Below, piece by piece: positions 47,669 through 58,632 of a DNA stretch of 64,000 nucleotides. A program made the translations under genes and the position numbers. Where the stretch lies: positions 935,001 to 999,000 of the forward strand of contig NC_080045.1 of assembly GCF_012489685.1 (NCBI RefSeq), in the 5' to 3' direction. Numbering within the stretch: position 1 is the first letter of the stretch; each line of letters begins with the position of its first letter. The DNA comes from Lotus japonicus (taxonomy: Eukaryota; Streptophyta; Magnoliopsida; Fabales; Fabaceae). Under the pieces are notes generated by a model that was not told the DNA's origin, did no database searches, and saw only the letters and a list, made by a program, of their open reading frames with translations.

Positions 47669-47926
47669 CTAACTAACAGCCAGCTGTTGAGAGAGAGGGT
47701 GAGAGCTGATTGTAATCCCAGAGTATAAGGTAGAGAGAGTATCTTATGTAATCTAGTGCATAGAAATGAATAGGAAGCTTTGAGCTTCCTATAGGAGCCT
47801 AGCTCTGGTCAGATTCAGGAGATATTACTCCCTTTCTGTAGTTCCCAAATCCATTAATAAGCAATCAAATACATTTTTAGTTCAATCTGTGCATTTCTTT
47901 GGTTTCCTTTGTTGAGGTTCTCAACA
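47548..47926 (+). repeat. 3' LTR of element C
   Basis: Starts TGTTAGGACC inside the pol frame and ends GGTTCTCAACA, followed by CTGTT. The first 121 bases encode the pol C terminus including VYSRRGK and the stop codon. Confidence 0.95.
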
Positions 47927-47931
47927 CTGTT

Positions 47932-47964
47932 CTTTGTTGTTCTGTCAGTTGGGTTCTATCAACA
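47932..47964 (+). repeat. Probable end of the 3' LTR of element D
   Basis: CTTTGTTGTTC...GTTCTATCAACA resembles the CTCAACA end of the element C LTR. It would be the right-hand part of the LTR of D split by C. The left boundary of that LTR, somewhere between about 42140 and 42263, could not be fixed. Confidence 0.4.
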
Positions 47965-49102
47965 GTTACTTCATCTATACCCGTAATTTGAGAAATATTG
48001 GTTTATACATGACTGTAAATCATCAAATTTTCATCCCAATGTATGGTTAAGGCACCCATTTTATTGTGACTGGTTATCAGATATATTCGTGATGTTTTCA
48101 GGTAATAAAAATATTAATATACATAACAAATATGGGTACAGGAATAATTTTATGCACCGCTCCTTTCTTGTGACGCACGAGATTTGTTGAGTGAGATTCT
48201 AGAGCTTTCTTTTTACAGTTATATTGTGAGGAAAGTAGATCATTATATATATATATAGTGAGGCACACTGACAAATCAAACATTGCTTGGTGAACTTCCT
48301 TGTGATTTCAGTTTCCTTGACGGTGCTATCACAGCATAGAATGGAGGCTTCAATGTTACGAATACTTCATTTAATAAACAAGAACAACATGAAAAATAAA
48401 TAAATGAATTTTCCAATTGGGCAATTTATTACTCGGGAAAATTTGGATGTCAAATATGCATATGCCATGTGATCTAAGATTGAAATAATCGGTGGTTATT
48501 TAAGAGTTGCTTGCAAACAGACAAATGACAATGTATGTAGCTAAAATGGGACATGTGGATGTAGCTCACAAAAAACGACATTGCCAAGCATTTCCATGTG
48601 ACCGTGATCTACGCCGTTTGTTCCATCTCATATGATAAAACTATCCTCTGTCATTTTATCCATCCACACATAAAATAATTTCAAATCATATGGGACGAAA
48701 CAAGTACACATTGGGATTTGGATGGACTTAAAATTAAAATAATTATATAGAACACCAAATGGGGTTGTGGGTTATGATACATTCACGGCTCTTACGTTGG
48801 GATGGGCATGTGGGTCTGAAGAGAGAACGTGGGAATAATTGAATGAGTTTCACATCTCTGCAGACTTTGCACAGATCAAATTTTAATTTTAATAAAAATA
48901 ATAAAAATTTGTTTCTTGAGCTCTCTCATCTTGCAGAACCTCACATGTGCCAACCTTGGCTTAGCCAGTTCAGTACCTTATTTAAATACATAGCTTTGTG
49001 CTTGGAAATGACAACACTTGTAAATACAAATTCTGGTCTTGTATGATCCTAATTCACTCTCATTATTTTGGATCTTCTCTTCACTTGGGTATTCACAACA
49101 TA
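47965..49102. other. Intergenic region upstream of the expansin gene
   Basis: AT-rich, with no coding potential and no repeat recognised apart from a short AT microsatellite near 48245. It contains the expansin promoter at the right end. Confidence 0.7.
48979..48988 (+). promoter_or_regulatory. Candidate TATA box of the expansin gene
   Basis: TATTTAAATA, 115 bp upstream of the start codon at 49103, leaving a 5' leader of about 85 bases if used. Confidence 0.55.
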
Positions 49103-50725
49103 ATGGCCAGAGTTATGTTTGTTTTGGCAAGCCTCATTGGATTATGCTGCTTCACAATCAATACCTATGCCTTCACTCCTTCTGGATGGACCAATGGCCA
49201 TGCCACCTTTTATGGGGGTAGCGATGCCTCAGGAACAATGGGTAAGCAAATATCATGTTTGTATCAAATTAATTCTAACACATCAAAGTTTTCCGCATAG
49301 TTGATTTTTCTTGTTGAAGATTTCAAAACATGTTCGTAATTATAATATGTTTGGATCAGTTTTTTCTTCAGAATTTATTTAAAACTCAGAAGCTACTCAT
49401 AGAATTAATTTTTTCAATAGAATAAACTTTGCAAAAGGATTTCCAAATATGCAGTTGTAGCTTTTGACATTATAGCTCCTTTACCTTTCCCTACCTTACT
49501 AGTGCAAAGATTGGATTTTCATGTATGTATGAATGACTATGAGTGCAGGAGGAGCTTGTGGGTATGGGAATCTGTATTCAACAGGGTATGGGACTAGAAC
49601 TGCAGCTTTGAGCACTGCCTTATTCAATGATGGAGCTTCATGTGGAGAGTGCTACAAAATCATATGTGACTATAAAACTGACGCCAGATGGTGCATAAAA
49701 GGAAGATCTATTACCATAACCGCCACGAACTTCTGCCCTCCCAATTTTGCTCTTCCCAACAACAACGGAGGATGGTGCAACCCACCTCTCAAGCATTTTG
49801 ACATGGCTCAACCCGCATGGGAGAAGATTGGAATTTACAGAGGAGGAATAGTGCCTGTGTTGTTCCAAAGGTTTGATAGCTTCTCTGTATCAATTTCTCA
49901 TTCCACATAATCAATTCCTGCACACAAAATGCTACTCACATTATAAGAAATGATTTTGACTTTAAAATACAAGAAAGATTTTCAATTTTTAATGAAAATA
50001 TTAATGTTTCAGTCATTTTGGATAAAATAAATCTTGATTGAAGTTAGAGAAAGTTTGTGTCGAATATAATAAATTGTGAAATTTTACAACTGAACTTCAC
50101 ACATTAAAAATGCAAACGGGTGCTATAAATCGAAGGCAACATTACTTGTAATTTTGTAAGAAATTAATTTCACAACTCGAATATGTGGTTGCAGAATTAC
50201 ATGACATTAACCCCATCCAGCATAAATCACTTTTTAATAATGTATATATCTAAACATAAATCATTTAACTATTAACTCAATTTTAATAAAATCAATTTTA
50301 TATAGTGACAAAACGCTGTTCCAGATGTACACTGAATTTGTTGTGTAATGGATCTTGGTATCATACATGAGATCAATATCATTGACCAATGAGATTGATT
50401 ATTTCAATATTGATGCAGGGTTCCATGCAAAAAGCATGGAGGGGTGAGGTTCAGTGTGAATGGGAGAGACTACTTTGAGCTTGTTATGATCAGCAATGTG
50501 GCTGGTGCTGGATCCATCCAATCTGTGTCCATCAAAGGCTCCAAGACTGGGTGGCTGTCCATGTCAAGAAACTGGGGTGCAAATTGGCAATCCAATGCTT
50601 TCTTGAATGGCCAATCTTTGTCATTCAGGATCACAACCACTGATGGAGAAACCAGAGTCTTCCCAGATGTTGTTCCAGGAAACTGGGCTTTTGGCCAGAC
50701 TTTCTCTAGCAAAGTCCAATTCTAA
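49103..50725 (+). CDS. EXPA: Alpha-expansin (EXPA11-like group), three exons, 255 aa
   Basis: Exons 49103-49241, 49549-49870 and 50419-50725, with GT-AG introns (GTAAGC/TGCAG; GTTTGA/TGCAG). They join to 255 codons plus TAA, the usual length. Signal peptide: hydrophobic [13 protein letters not shown] followed by a cleavage zone near AFTPSG. Domain 1 (GH45-like six-stranded barrel) shows [21 protein letters not shown], the cysteine series and the HFDM motif with the conserved Asp. Domain 2 (pollen-allergen-like, carbohydrate-binding) holds the conserved tryptophans of SRNWGANWQ and the [11 protein letters not shown] terminus. Expansins loosen the cell wall at acid pH without hydrolysis; the protein is secreted. 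Two introns at these positions are typical of plant expansins. The EXPA11 resemblance is from memory. The frame is intact and is presumably functional despite nearby repeats. Confidence 0.95.
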
Positions 50726-51501
50726 TTAAGCCCATAAGTTGGAGTTATGGGCTTTGGGTTTTGGATTTTAGATTTTGCCATGACCAGAACGTACGGCTGA
50801 GGCGTGCTTTCTTATTTTATTACTGGAGCAGCCCGCCACCCCTACTCTGGTTTGGACAATCTTCTGGGGGACCAAACTCATCAACTCCACACGGCATGCA
50901 TTATTGATACTTTGTTTGTTATCAATTACAATATTTTTCGGAAGCTCAAGCTCAAGGATATGTAGAAATAATTATATATGCATCTTTTTCAGTTAATTTA
51001 TATTTACACTATATATTATTGTAATGATATGAATTGAATACTATTGTTGTAGTTGTATCCCGGGAGTTAGGAAAATAATAATTCCCTCAAATTTCCAATA
51101 TAGTGTTGTCAAATTTGGGTATTATTAATTCCATCAAGCTTTTGAAACCAGAAAAATTACATGATGTTGCAAGACATCGCTTAACTTGGATATAGATGCT
51201 CTTCTCATAGCTTGCATGGAATCTACTAGTTTTATTGTTTAATAGAAGATCAAGTATACAACATGATCTAGAAGTGAATGCAAATTTTAATACACTTAAT
51301 TAAGTTTTCTTTGAGATTTGGTGTAAGTTAGAAGACAACTCCAAACATAACATGAGTTAAGAAAGTGAGAGTCACGAGCGAGTAGCGATCTTTAATTGAC
51401 ACATTCTTAGCTGAAGCCTCACATAAATTGTATTGTATCGAGACAGCGACACATGTTTAGAGGAGAACATCAAAATTAAATAATTGTTATTCTGTACTTA
51501 A
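50726..51501. other. Expansin 3' region and spacer to the Helitron
   Basis: 3' UTR, then AT-rich sequence with TTGTAATGA-type words near 51020. No gene or recognised repeat. Ends at the A of the Helitron insertion site. Confidence 0.65.
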
Positions 51502-51530
51502 CTAGTCATTTTCACTCGTGCGTTGCACGA
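51502..51530 (-). other. Helitron 3' terminus: hairpin and CTAG
   Basis: Stem TCGTGC / GCACGA with a three-base loop at 51516-51530, a ten-base spacer, then CTAG at 51502-51505. Position, GC-rich stem and CTAG-T junction match the rolling-circle termination signal known for plant Helitrons. Confidence 0.88.
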
Positions 51531-51939
51531 CGATTAAGTTTATTTTGTAGATATATTTGTAGAATACCAAATAACAGAGAGTAGGTTTAATCATGTATGT
51601 GAATAGACCAACGTAAAAATTTTAAATAGACTTCGTTGTATGACCTACCGATGTCAACACATGAACAATATTTTTTTTTAAAGCGAAATGAATATTAGTA
51701 AGAAAATGCTTGAGGCAAAATAACTTAAGGCAAGAGTAACGTACAATCTGAAACATAATGATTCATGACAAAACCAAGTGCTTAACAGTGCACCAAACCC
51801 ACCACCAACCCGCATGATGGCTTCTAACATGTTCCCAAGAAGGAGCCTCGTTAAAACCTTACTGAGAAAAACTCATTGGGAAAAAAATCCAGCAAGGAAA
51901 AAGAGTACCACCAACTTGGGAAAGCCACCATGCAACTAT

Positions 51940-52230
51940 AAAACATGAGAAATAGCCCAAAAAGCAACTGGAAATTCGTGTACAGTAAAAACAACAATAT
52001 TCCAATCTATGTATCATCAAAACAGCTAATAGAAACAGCAACCATACGAAACAGCAGCAACAACAATCCGCAAAACAGCATCCAGCAAACCCAAACAGCA
52101 ACCAACAGACAGCAAAACAGCAAACCGGACCAGAGGAACAGCAACAGCAGCTTCAGCAACAACAAAGCAGGAATCTACAACAGCAACAGCAATCGCAGAA
52201 AACAGCAAACGGCTAACAGGAAAACAACAA
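51940..52230. repeat. CAG/CAA-rich low-complexity tract inside the Helitron
   Basis: A long run of AACAGC, CAACAG and AGCAAC words interrupted by other triplets. Both strands are open in part, but composition and lack of homology argue against a protein. The sequence just left (about 51845-51915; CCTCGTTAAAACCTTACTG, GGAAAAAGAGTACC) looks like a dispersed plant repeat I could not name. Confidence 0.6.
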
Positions 52231-52643
52231 TATTATAAATCCAGGTTTTTACAGAATGCGTTGCAAAATCTAACAAATTAACAAATGACAAAAATGTCAA
52301 CATCATGATCGCTTAATAGAACTTGCTGACCATGTTCAGTGATAATGACTTCGTCCTAGATGTTCCATTTTGCAACCAATTCAATATTTGAACAACATAA
52401 CCTACAATGGAAAAAGTAGATATACCAATAATAATTAGTAAGCAATACAAAGATGAACTTGATATATCATTTGAAAATAAAAAACAAACCTTGTAGCAAA
52501 TGAATTATCCTTCAAGTTAGATGGTCAATAAGCTGCTTTACTTTTATTTTTACTGTCAACAATTAAAACAAATACACTATCAGATTTGGTATTTAAAAAA
52601 ATATAAACCCAACAAAATTATAGTAAAAAACAGCACTTACATA

Positions 52644-53216
52644 TCAAATATTTTCAAAGACTTCTTGGTAGACAACATTGCGGGTAGTGTTAGAAACTAC
52701 TCCTTGGTCATCTAGGATTAGTATCTTCAAACATTTTCTAGATTTAACCCTTGATAGTGCAACATATAATTGTCCATGAGTAAAGACAGGCCTTGGCAAA
52801 TACAGTCCAACATGAGATAAAGACTGTCCTTGACTTTTATTTATAGCCATTGCAAAACATAAAGTAACAGAGAATTATCTGCGCTGGAATTTGAATGGAA
52901 TATCAGAATTAGATGGAGTTAAGCTCATCCCTGGAATAAAGGCTGTTTCTCCCATCGTGTTTCCGTTTAGAACAGTAGCAACAATTATATATTTAGTCAA
53001 AGCGTTGACTATCATTCGAGTGCCATTACACAATCCTGCAGCTTGGTCAATGTTTCGAATGAGCATGATAGGAACACCGACTTTTAGTTTAATCTGATGG
53101 TTTGGGATTTCGGAGCATTTGTAATCATTTAAGAATTCAGATGTAAACCATTCCGCATTGACACCCGAATCTTCATCGGACTTGCATGGAGTATCACAAC
53201 TCAAGTACTCTGTTTC
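52644..53216 (-). pseudogene. PIF1-type Helitron helicase, C-terminal part
   Basis: Continues the helicase frame on the far side of solo LTR 4: FLNDYKCSEIPNHQIKLKVG, VPIMLIRNIDQAAGLCNGTR, then AMAINKSQGQSLSHVGLYLP and LYVALSRVKSRK, which are late PIF1/RecD2-type motifs (helicase motif VI region). A TAA near 52875 breaks the frame where FQRR-Q-FSVTLCFAM would be expected. It ends at a stop at 52644. Known role of the family: 5'-3' DNA unwinding for rolling-circle transposition; this copy is dead. Confidence 0.88.
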
Positions 53217-53738
53217 TGTGACACCCCGATTTCGGTGGCGTCACTTTAGTAACCAAAAGTAAACTTAATGCGGAAAACGTGAATATTTTTTTTTTGATAA
53301 TAACTAAGACAAGACTGAATTAAATAAAACCCAACAATAACAATAATCAGAACTAATATACAATATATAAACAGCCTCCGCTGTAAGTAACCTCGTCACG
53401 AGTAAACCTCCAGTGACGGAAAGAAAACTGTAACGCCCGAAGGCAAAATGTACAAACCAAATCTAAAGGTAAGTGTCCGCAACACTATCCCTCATAACTG
53501 AGAATAAGCTGGCCCATCGGCCTGAAGCAAGACCTCCTAAGTCCAACCAACTCTCTGTGATTCTCGTAAAGAACCACACAAAAAGCTATAGGTGGGAAAC
53601 TACCCTGTCCCCAAAGAAAACAAATGATGTTCAGAGCTAAGACTCTACTCCTACACTAATCCCATCTCGAGGAGCTCACACCAACACTAAAACCTACATA
53701 CTAGCATGATCGTCGCCCGAATCTGAATCCAGAACGAC

Positions 53739-53855
53739 CTAGTCTATGTACACCATCCGTCCTCCTCTCGCTACCGCGATGCGCTCCTGTTCCAGCTTCT
53801 CCACTCTAGTCTCCCCCGAAGGGTGAACCGTCATGAACCGGCCCGCCAAAGACAT
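53739..53855 (-). pseudogene. Shortened LTR-encoded ORF in solo LTR 4 (38 codons)
   Basis: MSLAGRFMTVHPSGE, then LEQERIAVARGGRMVYID and TAG. It is followed in the same frame by VVLDSDSGDDHAS, so only the stop separates it from the conserved acidic tail. Same internal deletion and same stop as the copy at 11545-11661. Confidence 0.75.
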
Positions 53856-54360
53856 CTGACAAAGGGTGTTTGTCCGCCAAAGCACACACAGAAGACGCGA
53901 GGGTCAACTCCAAAGAATTACATAAATAATAGCACCAATAGATATAGATAAGAGAATAGCCACTTAGGCTTATAGCTAGGGATAACATCCTAGGGTTGCA
54001 TTTTCCATAATGAACTTAACAGCAATAATAACAATTAACATGTTCCAAATAGGATTAACAAATAACAATCACACTCGACAACTAAATCAGTATGCATGAA
54101 TGCAGGATGATTAGTCAAACAACGTCTCCGACTCTCTCTCGACACGTCGCCACGTGTTCTAGGTAAATTAAAGTCTCTAAAAGCTTACCCTAAGGTAAAG
54201 TCGATTCTGCGACAAAAGACACTTCTTCACATCCACATAGTAACTCGTGATGATCTCCGGATCATCCGACTCATCTCAATCCGATGGTCACAACTGCTCA
54301 ACGAGCAAAGAGTATCACATACTCGGAAACTCCCGGTTTCCCGGACTTATCCCCAGGATA

Positions 54361-54977
54361 GCCCAACAATTAGGCATGTCAAGTCGATCCAACCCCCTGG
54401 GTTGAACATACGGACTCGCACACGCAACAGATGACAACGCCAAGTCGGTTCACTCAAAAGAGTCGAACATACGGACATTGCGCGTGTCCAATGACTATCG
54501 CCGAATCGATCCAATCCATCGGATTGAACATACGGATCCGCGCGAGTCGAAAGGTTATCGCTGAATCGATCCAATCCCTCGGATTGAACATACGGATTCA
54601 CGCGTGCCTGAGTGACTACCGCCGAATCGATCCAATCCATCGGATTGAATATACGGATTCGCGCGTGTCGAAAAGTTGTCGCTGAATCGATCCAATCCCT
54701 CGGATTGAACATACGGATTCACGCGAGTCGAAAAGGTTATCGCTGAATCGATCCAATCCCTCGGATTGAACATACGGATTCACGCGAGCCTGAGTGACTG
54801 CCGCCGAATCGATCCAATCCATCGGATTGAATATACGGATTCGCGCCGCAAAGTCGAAGATACGCCCAACAACATAGCTGCTCCAACAGCACAACCACAA
54901 TAGCTGCTCCAACAGCACAACAACAAACGCTGCTCCAACAGCACGACGTCAAACGCTGCTCCAACAGCACAACAACG
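54361..54977. repeat. LTR minisatellites of solo LTR 4 (60-bp units and GTTGGAGCAGC units)
   Basis: About seven to eight units of 60 bp with CCGAATCGATCCAATCC and GATTGAACATACGGATTC, then four units with GCTGCTCCAACAGCAC. These are the reverse complement of the arrays in solo LTR 1, with different copy numbers. Confidence 0.9.
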
Positions 54978-56499
54978 ACATACTCAACACTTGGATCCGA
55001 CGACACTCCTCGTTTTCCAGAATTAAGATTTCACTTCCAATGCCTTCCTTCGAGGTTGTTATCATTACTTTAAGATTTAGAGGTTATTTAAGGTCTTATG
55101 AATTTTCTTTATAAAATAGATTCCATTTTGTCTTATCGCAAGTCTTATACATTTGCAGGATCTACCAATCCCAAGTCGCTTCCAGAGGATGTCTCGATCC
55201 ACTAAACAAAAATCAAGGCCCGAACCTCGTTCGTCCTATCAAACTTTCTCAAAACTCTCAAAATAAAATCGGCATGACCTGCCCGCTATTCTCACCATTC
55301 AGAATCTCAGATTCCAGTGTAAAGCATATTTAAATCATCCCAATCAACAACATGTCATATATCAAGAAATCTCAACATTAACACTTAGCACTTAGCATAT
55401 AAAGCATGCACCACACATCCTAGATTACCCACATAGCACAAAGCATGTAAGTCAATCTTCAAAAACATTCAGTAGATGAATCATCTACATTGTCAGCCGA
55501 AGCCTCAGAAAACATTTTCAATCACACACAATCCAGTGCATAAACAGTAAACAATGTCGAAACATCGACCCTAAGCATTAACTAGAGATTCAGTGGGAAG
55601 CCCTCACCTGAAGGTTCTCCAGAATGATTGCCTAGAGCTTCCTCGTACTCAAAGTGTTGGTCCTCAGAGAAATCCTCAAAAGCACCTTTACAACAAAATC
55701 ACAGAATACTATAAGAATCTATCGAAAACTAAGCTATCGATACTTACTAAGGTTACTCGAAGTAATCTATACTCTAAGGTACGATAATCTAGCGCGAAAG
55801 ACAAGTTTTCGGAAAAAGGAAATTTCTTCCTCCCCCTTAATAGGGCTCGGCCACTTTTCACAATTAAGGGGCTCGATTTTTCTTCGATCAAACTTGGTTC
55901 CTATGCTTTCATAAGCCGTAACTAAGGGTATTCTGAACTCGGAAAAATTATCGGATCAAAAACTGTCGCAGGGGTATTTTGGTCATGATTTTTAACTTAG
56001 GATTTTCAAAACTGAAATCCCAAAAATAAAATTTTGCAGGGACGTCACCAATGGCGTTTATGACAACTAATCCTACTAGCACTAAGCTAAGGCGATAGTT
56101 TTCAGCCTAAAGGTTGGAACTTTACTCAAAAACTACATAAATGGGTATTTTAGGCTAGAATTGATTCCGGCGGAATTCCGGCGACATAACGGAAAATCTA
56201 ATCCGGCAGAAGTGATCTTGGGCACATATAGAAGAGGTTTAGAATCAGAAATGAAAGATTCAGGATAGTTTTGCAAAAACCCATAAACTATCCCCTCAGA
56301 AAACTCTACAGAAAAGCTATGGAAAAAGCGATCAGAGGTAAGGATTAGCGACTATACCTCGAAACCTTGAAGTAGCAACTAACGGATCAACGATCAAGCA
56401 AACGATGAAGAAAAACTCTTCTTCCTTCTTCCTTGTTCTTGGCCGCGGTTTAGAGGAGAGAAAATGGAGGAAAATTGTGTTTTTTCTTCCTTTATTTGC

Positions 56500-56507
56500 T
56501 ATATATA
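56500..56507 (-). promoter_or_regulatory. TATA box of solo LTR 4
   Basis: TATATATA, about 717 bp from the sense start of the LTR, aligned with those of the other LTRs. It points into the LTR and towards the helicase 3' part. Confidence 0.65.
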
Positions 56508-57225
56508 GAAGGTGGAAATTCGCGGTCAAATGAAAGTTTCGCGAATCTGATTTTTCCGGCATCATTCTCCATGAATTCTAAGATAGGTTTTGGCAAAGGA
56601 ATTCCTAAGCTAAGAAGATGTCTCCTTGTATTTTTGGCAACTAATGCAAAGTCGGTGCAAAGTCGGTGTAAAACTATTTTACCCGATAAGTTGCTTTTTG
56701 CATCGAATGTCGGAATGGAAAACTTCCTTCTGAAGAAAGATTGAAATCATCAAGAGAAATGGGTGTACGCGTGTAGAATATTCATTTGAAGCTCTGAATA
56801 GAAAAGTCTTCATTGTCGGTTGATTCTAGGGTTTTGAAATACCAGGGATTCGGTTTCGGCAAACTTCCGATGATTGGAATCGGACGTTCGTAGATCCTAG
56901 AGTTTCGCCTTGAAACGATTGTGATATATGGAAAAAGAGAAGTTCTAACATTTCTCTGAAGATTTTTGGAATTAACTTCCATCGTGCCTATAAATGAAAA
57001 TTAGCTATATATTAGGGTTTCTGACCTAGGTTTAAGCGTATAACGATCGTGCTATAACTTTTATCGACTTCGATACGATCCTCAGACTTTTCCTGAACTT
57101 TCTCCTTCATAAATATATTTCATCTAATAAACTTTTGTTCAGGTTTCCCTTCACGATACATCAAGCCTAATCGTAAATGGAAATCTCTTCCACTTATTTC
57201 TAATCTTAAAAACTTGGGTCTTACA

Positions 57226-58285
57226 GTTTCCTCCCCAGGAATCATAGCTAACATAAAGTTGTTTATTTCCTCTACACTTTCAAGTGTTGGTGCAAGGATT
57301 GCTCTTTCTTGGAATAATGAATTTTTTTCCAAATTCATCAAAAGTTTCGGATATGAAAAATTTACTATTTCAAGTAATGGATCCTTACACGGTTCAATAA
57401 GAAGATCTGGAGGAATCTCAATGAGTGATTCGGCTTCATCAGCAAACTCTTTAATTTCTGCTGCTGAAGAAGATGAGTTAGCATTCTGCAATCTCATATT
57501 AACAGTCAACTTCATTACCTTGCAATGCTTCCATAGATATGAAGAATTGATAGCAGAACCCACAATCTCCGAACGGCTTCCTTTGGAAATAACTAGGAGT
57601 ATTTGTCTAAAGTCGCCTCCTAGTACCACAACTTTCCCTCCGAATGGAATGTCATGACCATAAGTAGATCTAGTTTTCATAATGTCATTTAGAGATATGT
57701 CCAAAGCTTCAAAGCAATGTTTGTTCAACATAGGTGTCTCATCCCAAATAATTAGGCTTGCTTTTTTCAATAATTCAGCTTTTGGGGAACCTTGACGGAG
57801 ATTACATGTTGATATCTCATTTATTGAAATAGGAATAGAGAACCTGGAATGAGCAGTTCTACCTCCGGGTAACAACAGCGATGCAATTCCGCTGGATGCG
57901 ACATTTAACACAATAAGGCCCCTTGAACGCAAAGCAGCAGATAAGGTGTTCGAAACATATGTTTTCCCAGTTCCTCCAAAACCATATAGAAAAAAAACCC
58001 CCCATTATTAGATAATACAGCATTCAAAACATTTTTATAAACTCCCTCTTGCTCTGAAGTAAGGCAACAAACCAATTCTTCATGAATCTTAAGCATTTCA
58101 TCTTTATTGTACTTCAACTCATCTGCAACGAATCTATTTTCAAAATTATGTGCTTCAGTAAATTTAGGATATGGCAAACATGGAAATTCCTTCAGTGACC
58201 TTACATTTCCTTGAAAAAAAAATTCAATCTCTATCAAACATAGGTTCTTTAATTCTTCATCATCTATATGCAGATCTGAATGAAA
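57226..58285 (-). pseudogene. PIF1-type Helitron helicase, N-terminal part
   Basis: Begins with LTSEQEGVYKNVLNAVLSNN, the usual lead-in to PIF1 helicases. Walker A (a GGTGKT-type motif, 57961-57985 on the plus strand) is out of frame by an indel in the T/G homopolymer run near 57995. Then ASSGIASLLLPGGRTAHS (motif Ia), LIIWDETPML (Walker B, DE box), GGDFRQILLV (motif III), NMRLQNA, and a linker to MLAMIPGEE where solo LTR 4 cuts in. The upstream extent is uncertain: frame is open from 58291, but the link to the RPA exons is not resolved by simple splicing. Non-functional because of the frameshift and insertion. Confidence 0.88.
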
Positions 58286-58632
58286 GCACAAATATAATAG
58301 TTAATTTCAATTTCATTACCAAGACATATTGGTAAAGTTTATTAAGTCGTTTCATTACCAAGACATATTGAAAAGAAATGTGTAGTTAATGTTTCTTGTT
58401 TTAGGGTTAAAAAAATCAACAACATTAAGTTTGAAATTAAAAGTTAGACTTAACTTTCGGCCATAATTCAATTCTGACCATTTTAAAATCGATGCCCAGT
58501 TTATTTCAAAATAGTAATTCCAATGCAAATTGGAGATAACACTTAATTATATCTTGTGATAACTTAACTATAAAAAAAATTGTTAAAATAAATCAACAAT
58601 ATTTGTGATAACTATTTCAGAATATAATTTAC

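Larger units (their letters stand above)
42498..47926 (+). mobile_element. Element C: Ty3/gypsy chromovirus (Reina-like), nearly complete and young
   Basis: LTRs of 393 bp (42498-42890) and 379 bp (47548-47926), with TGTTAGG...CTCAACA ends. The duplication CTGTT lies at 42493-42497 and 47927-47931. I read one base change and one 14-bp indel between the LTRs. PBS, gag, protease, RT, RNase H, integrase and chromodomain are all present in one frame, broken only by an amber codon in gag. Short LTRs, a single ORF and a C-terminal chromodomain fit the Reina lineage. It is inserted in element D. Confidence 0.94.
53217..57225 (-). mobile_element. Solo LTR 4 (4009 bp) nested in the Helitron helicase
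   Basis: The plus strand starts TGTGACACCCCGATTTCGG and ends GGGTCTTACA; GTTTC flanks it at 53212-53216 and 57226-57230. Removing it rejoins the helicase. It shares with solo LTR 1 the 60-bp minisatellite (54361-54845), the GTTGGAGCAGC units (about 54873-54977) and the shortened 39-codon ORF, so the two are one subfamily. Confidence 0.95.

Noticed and set aside
51859..52238. Gln/Asn-rich and Cys/Val-rich ORFs on opposite strands
   Set aside because: Low-complexity CAG/CAA tract opens several frames; no homology recognised.
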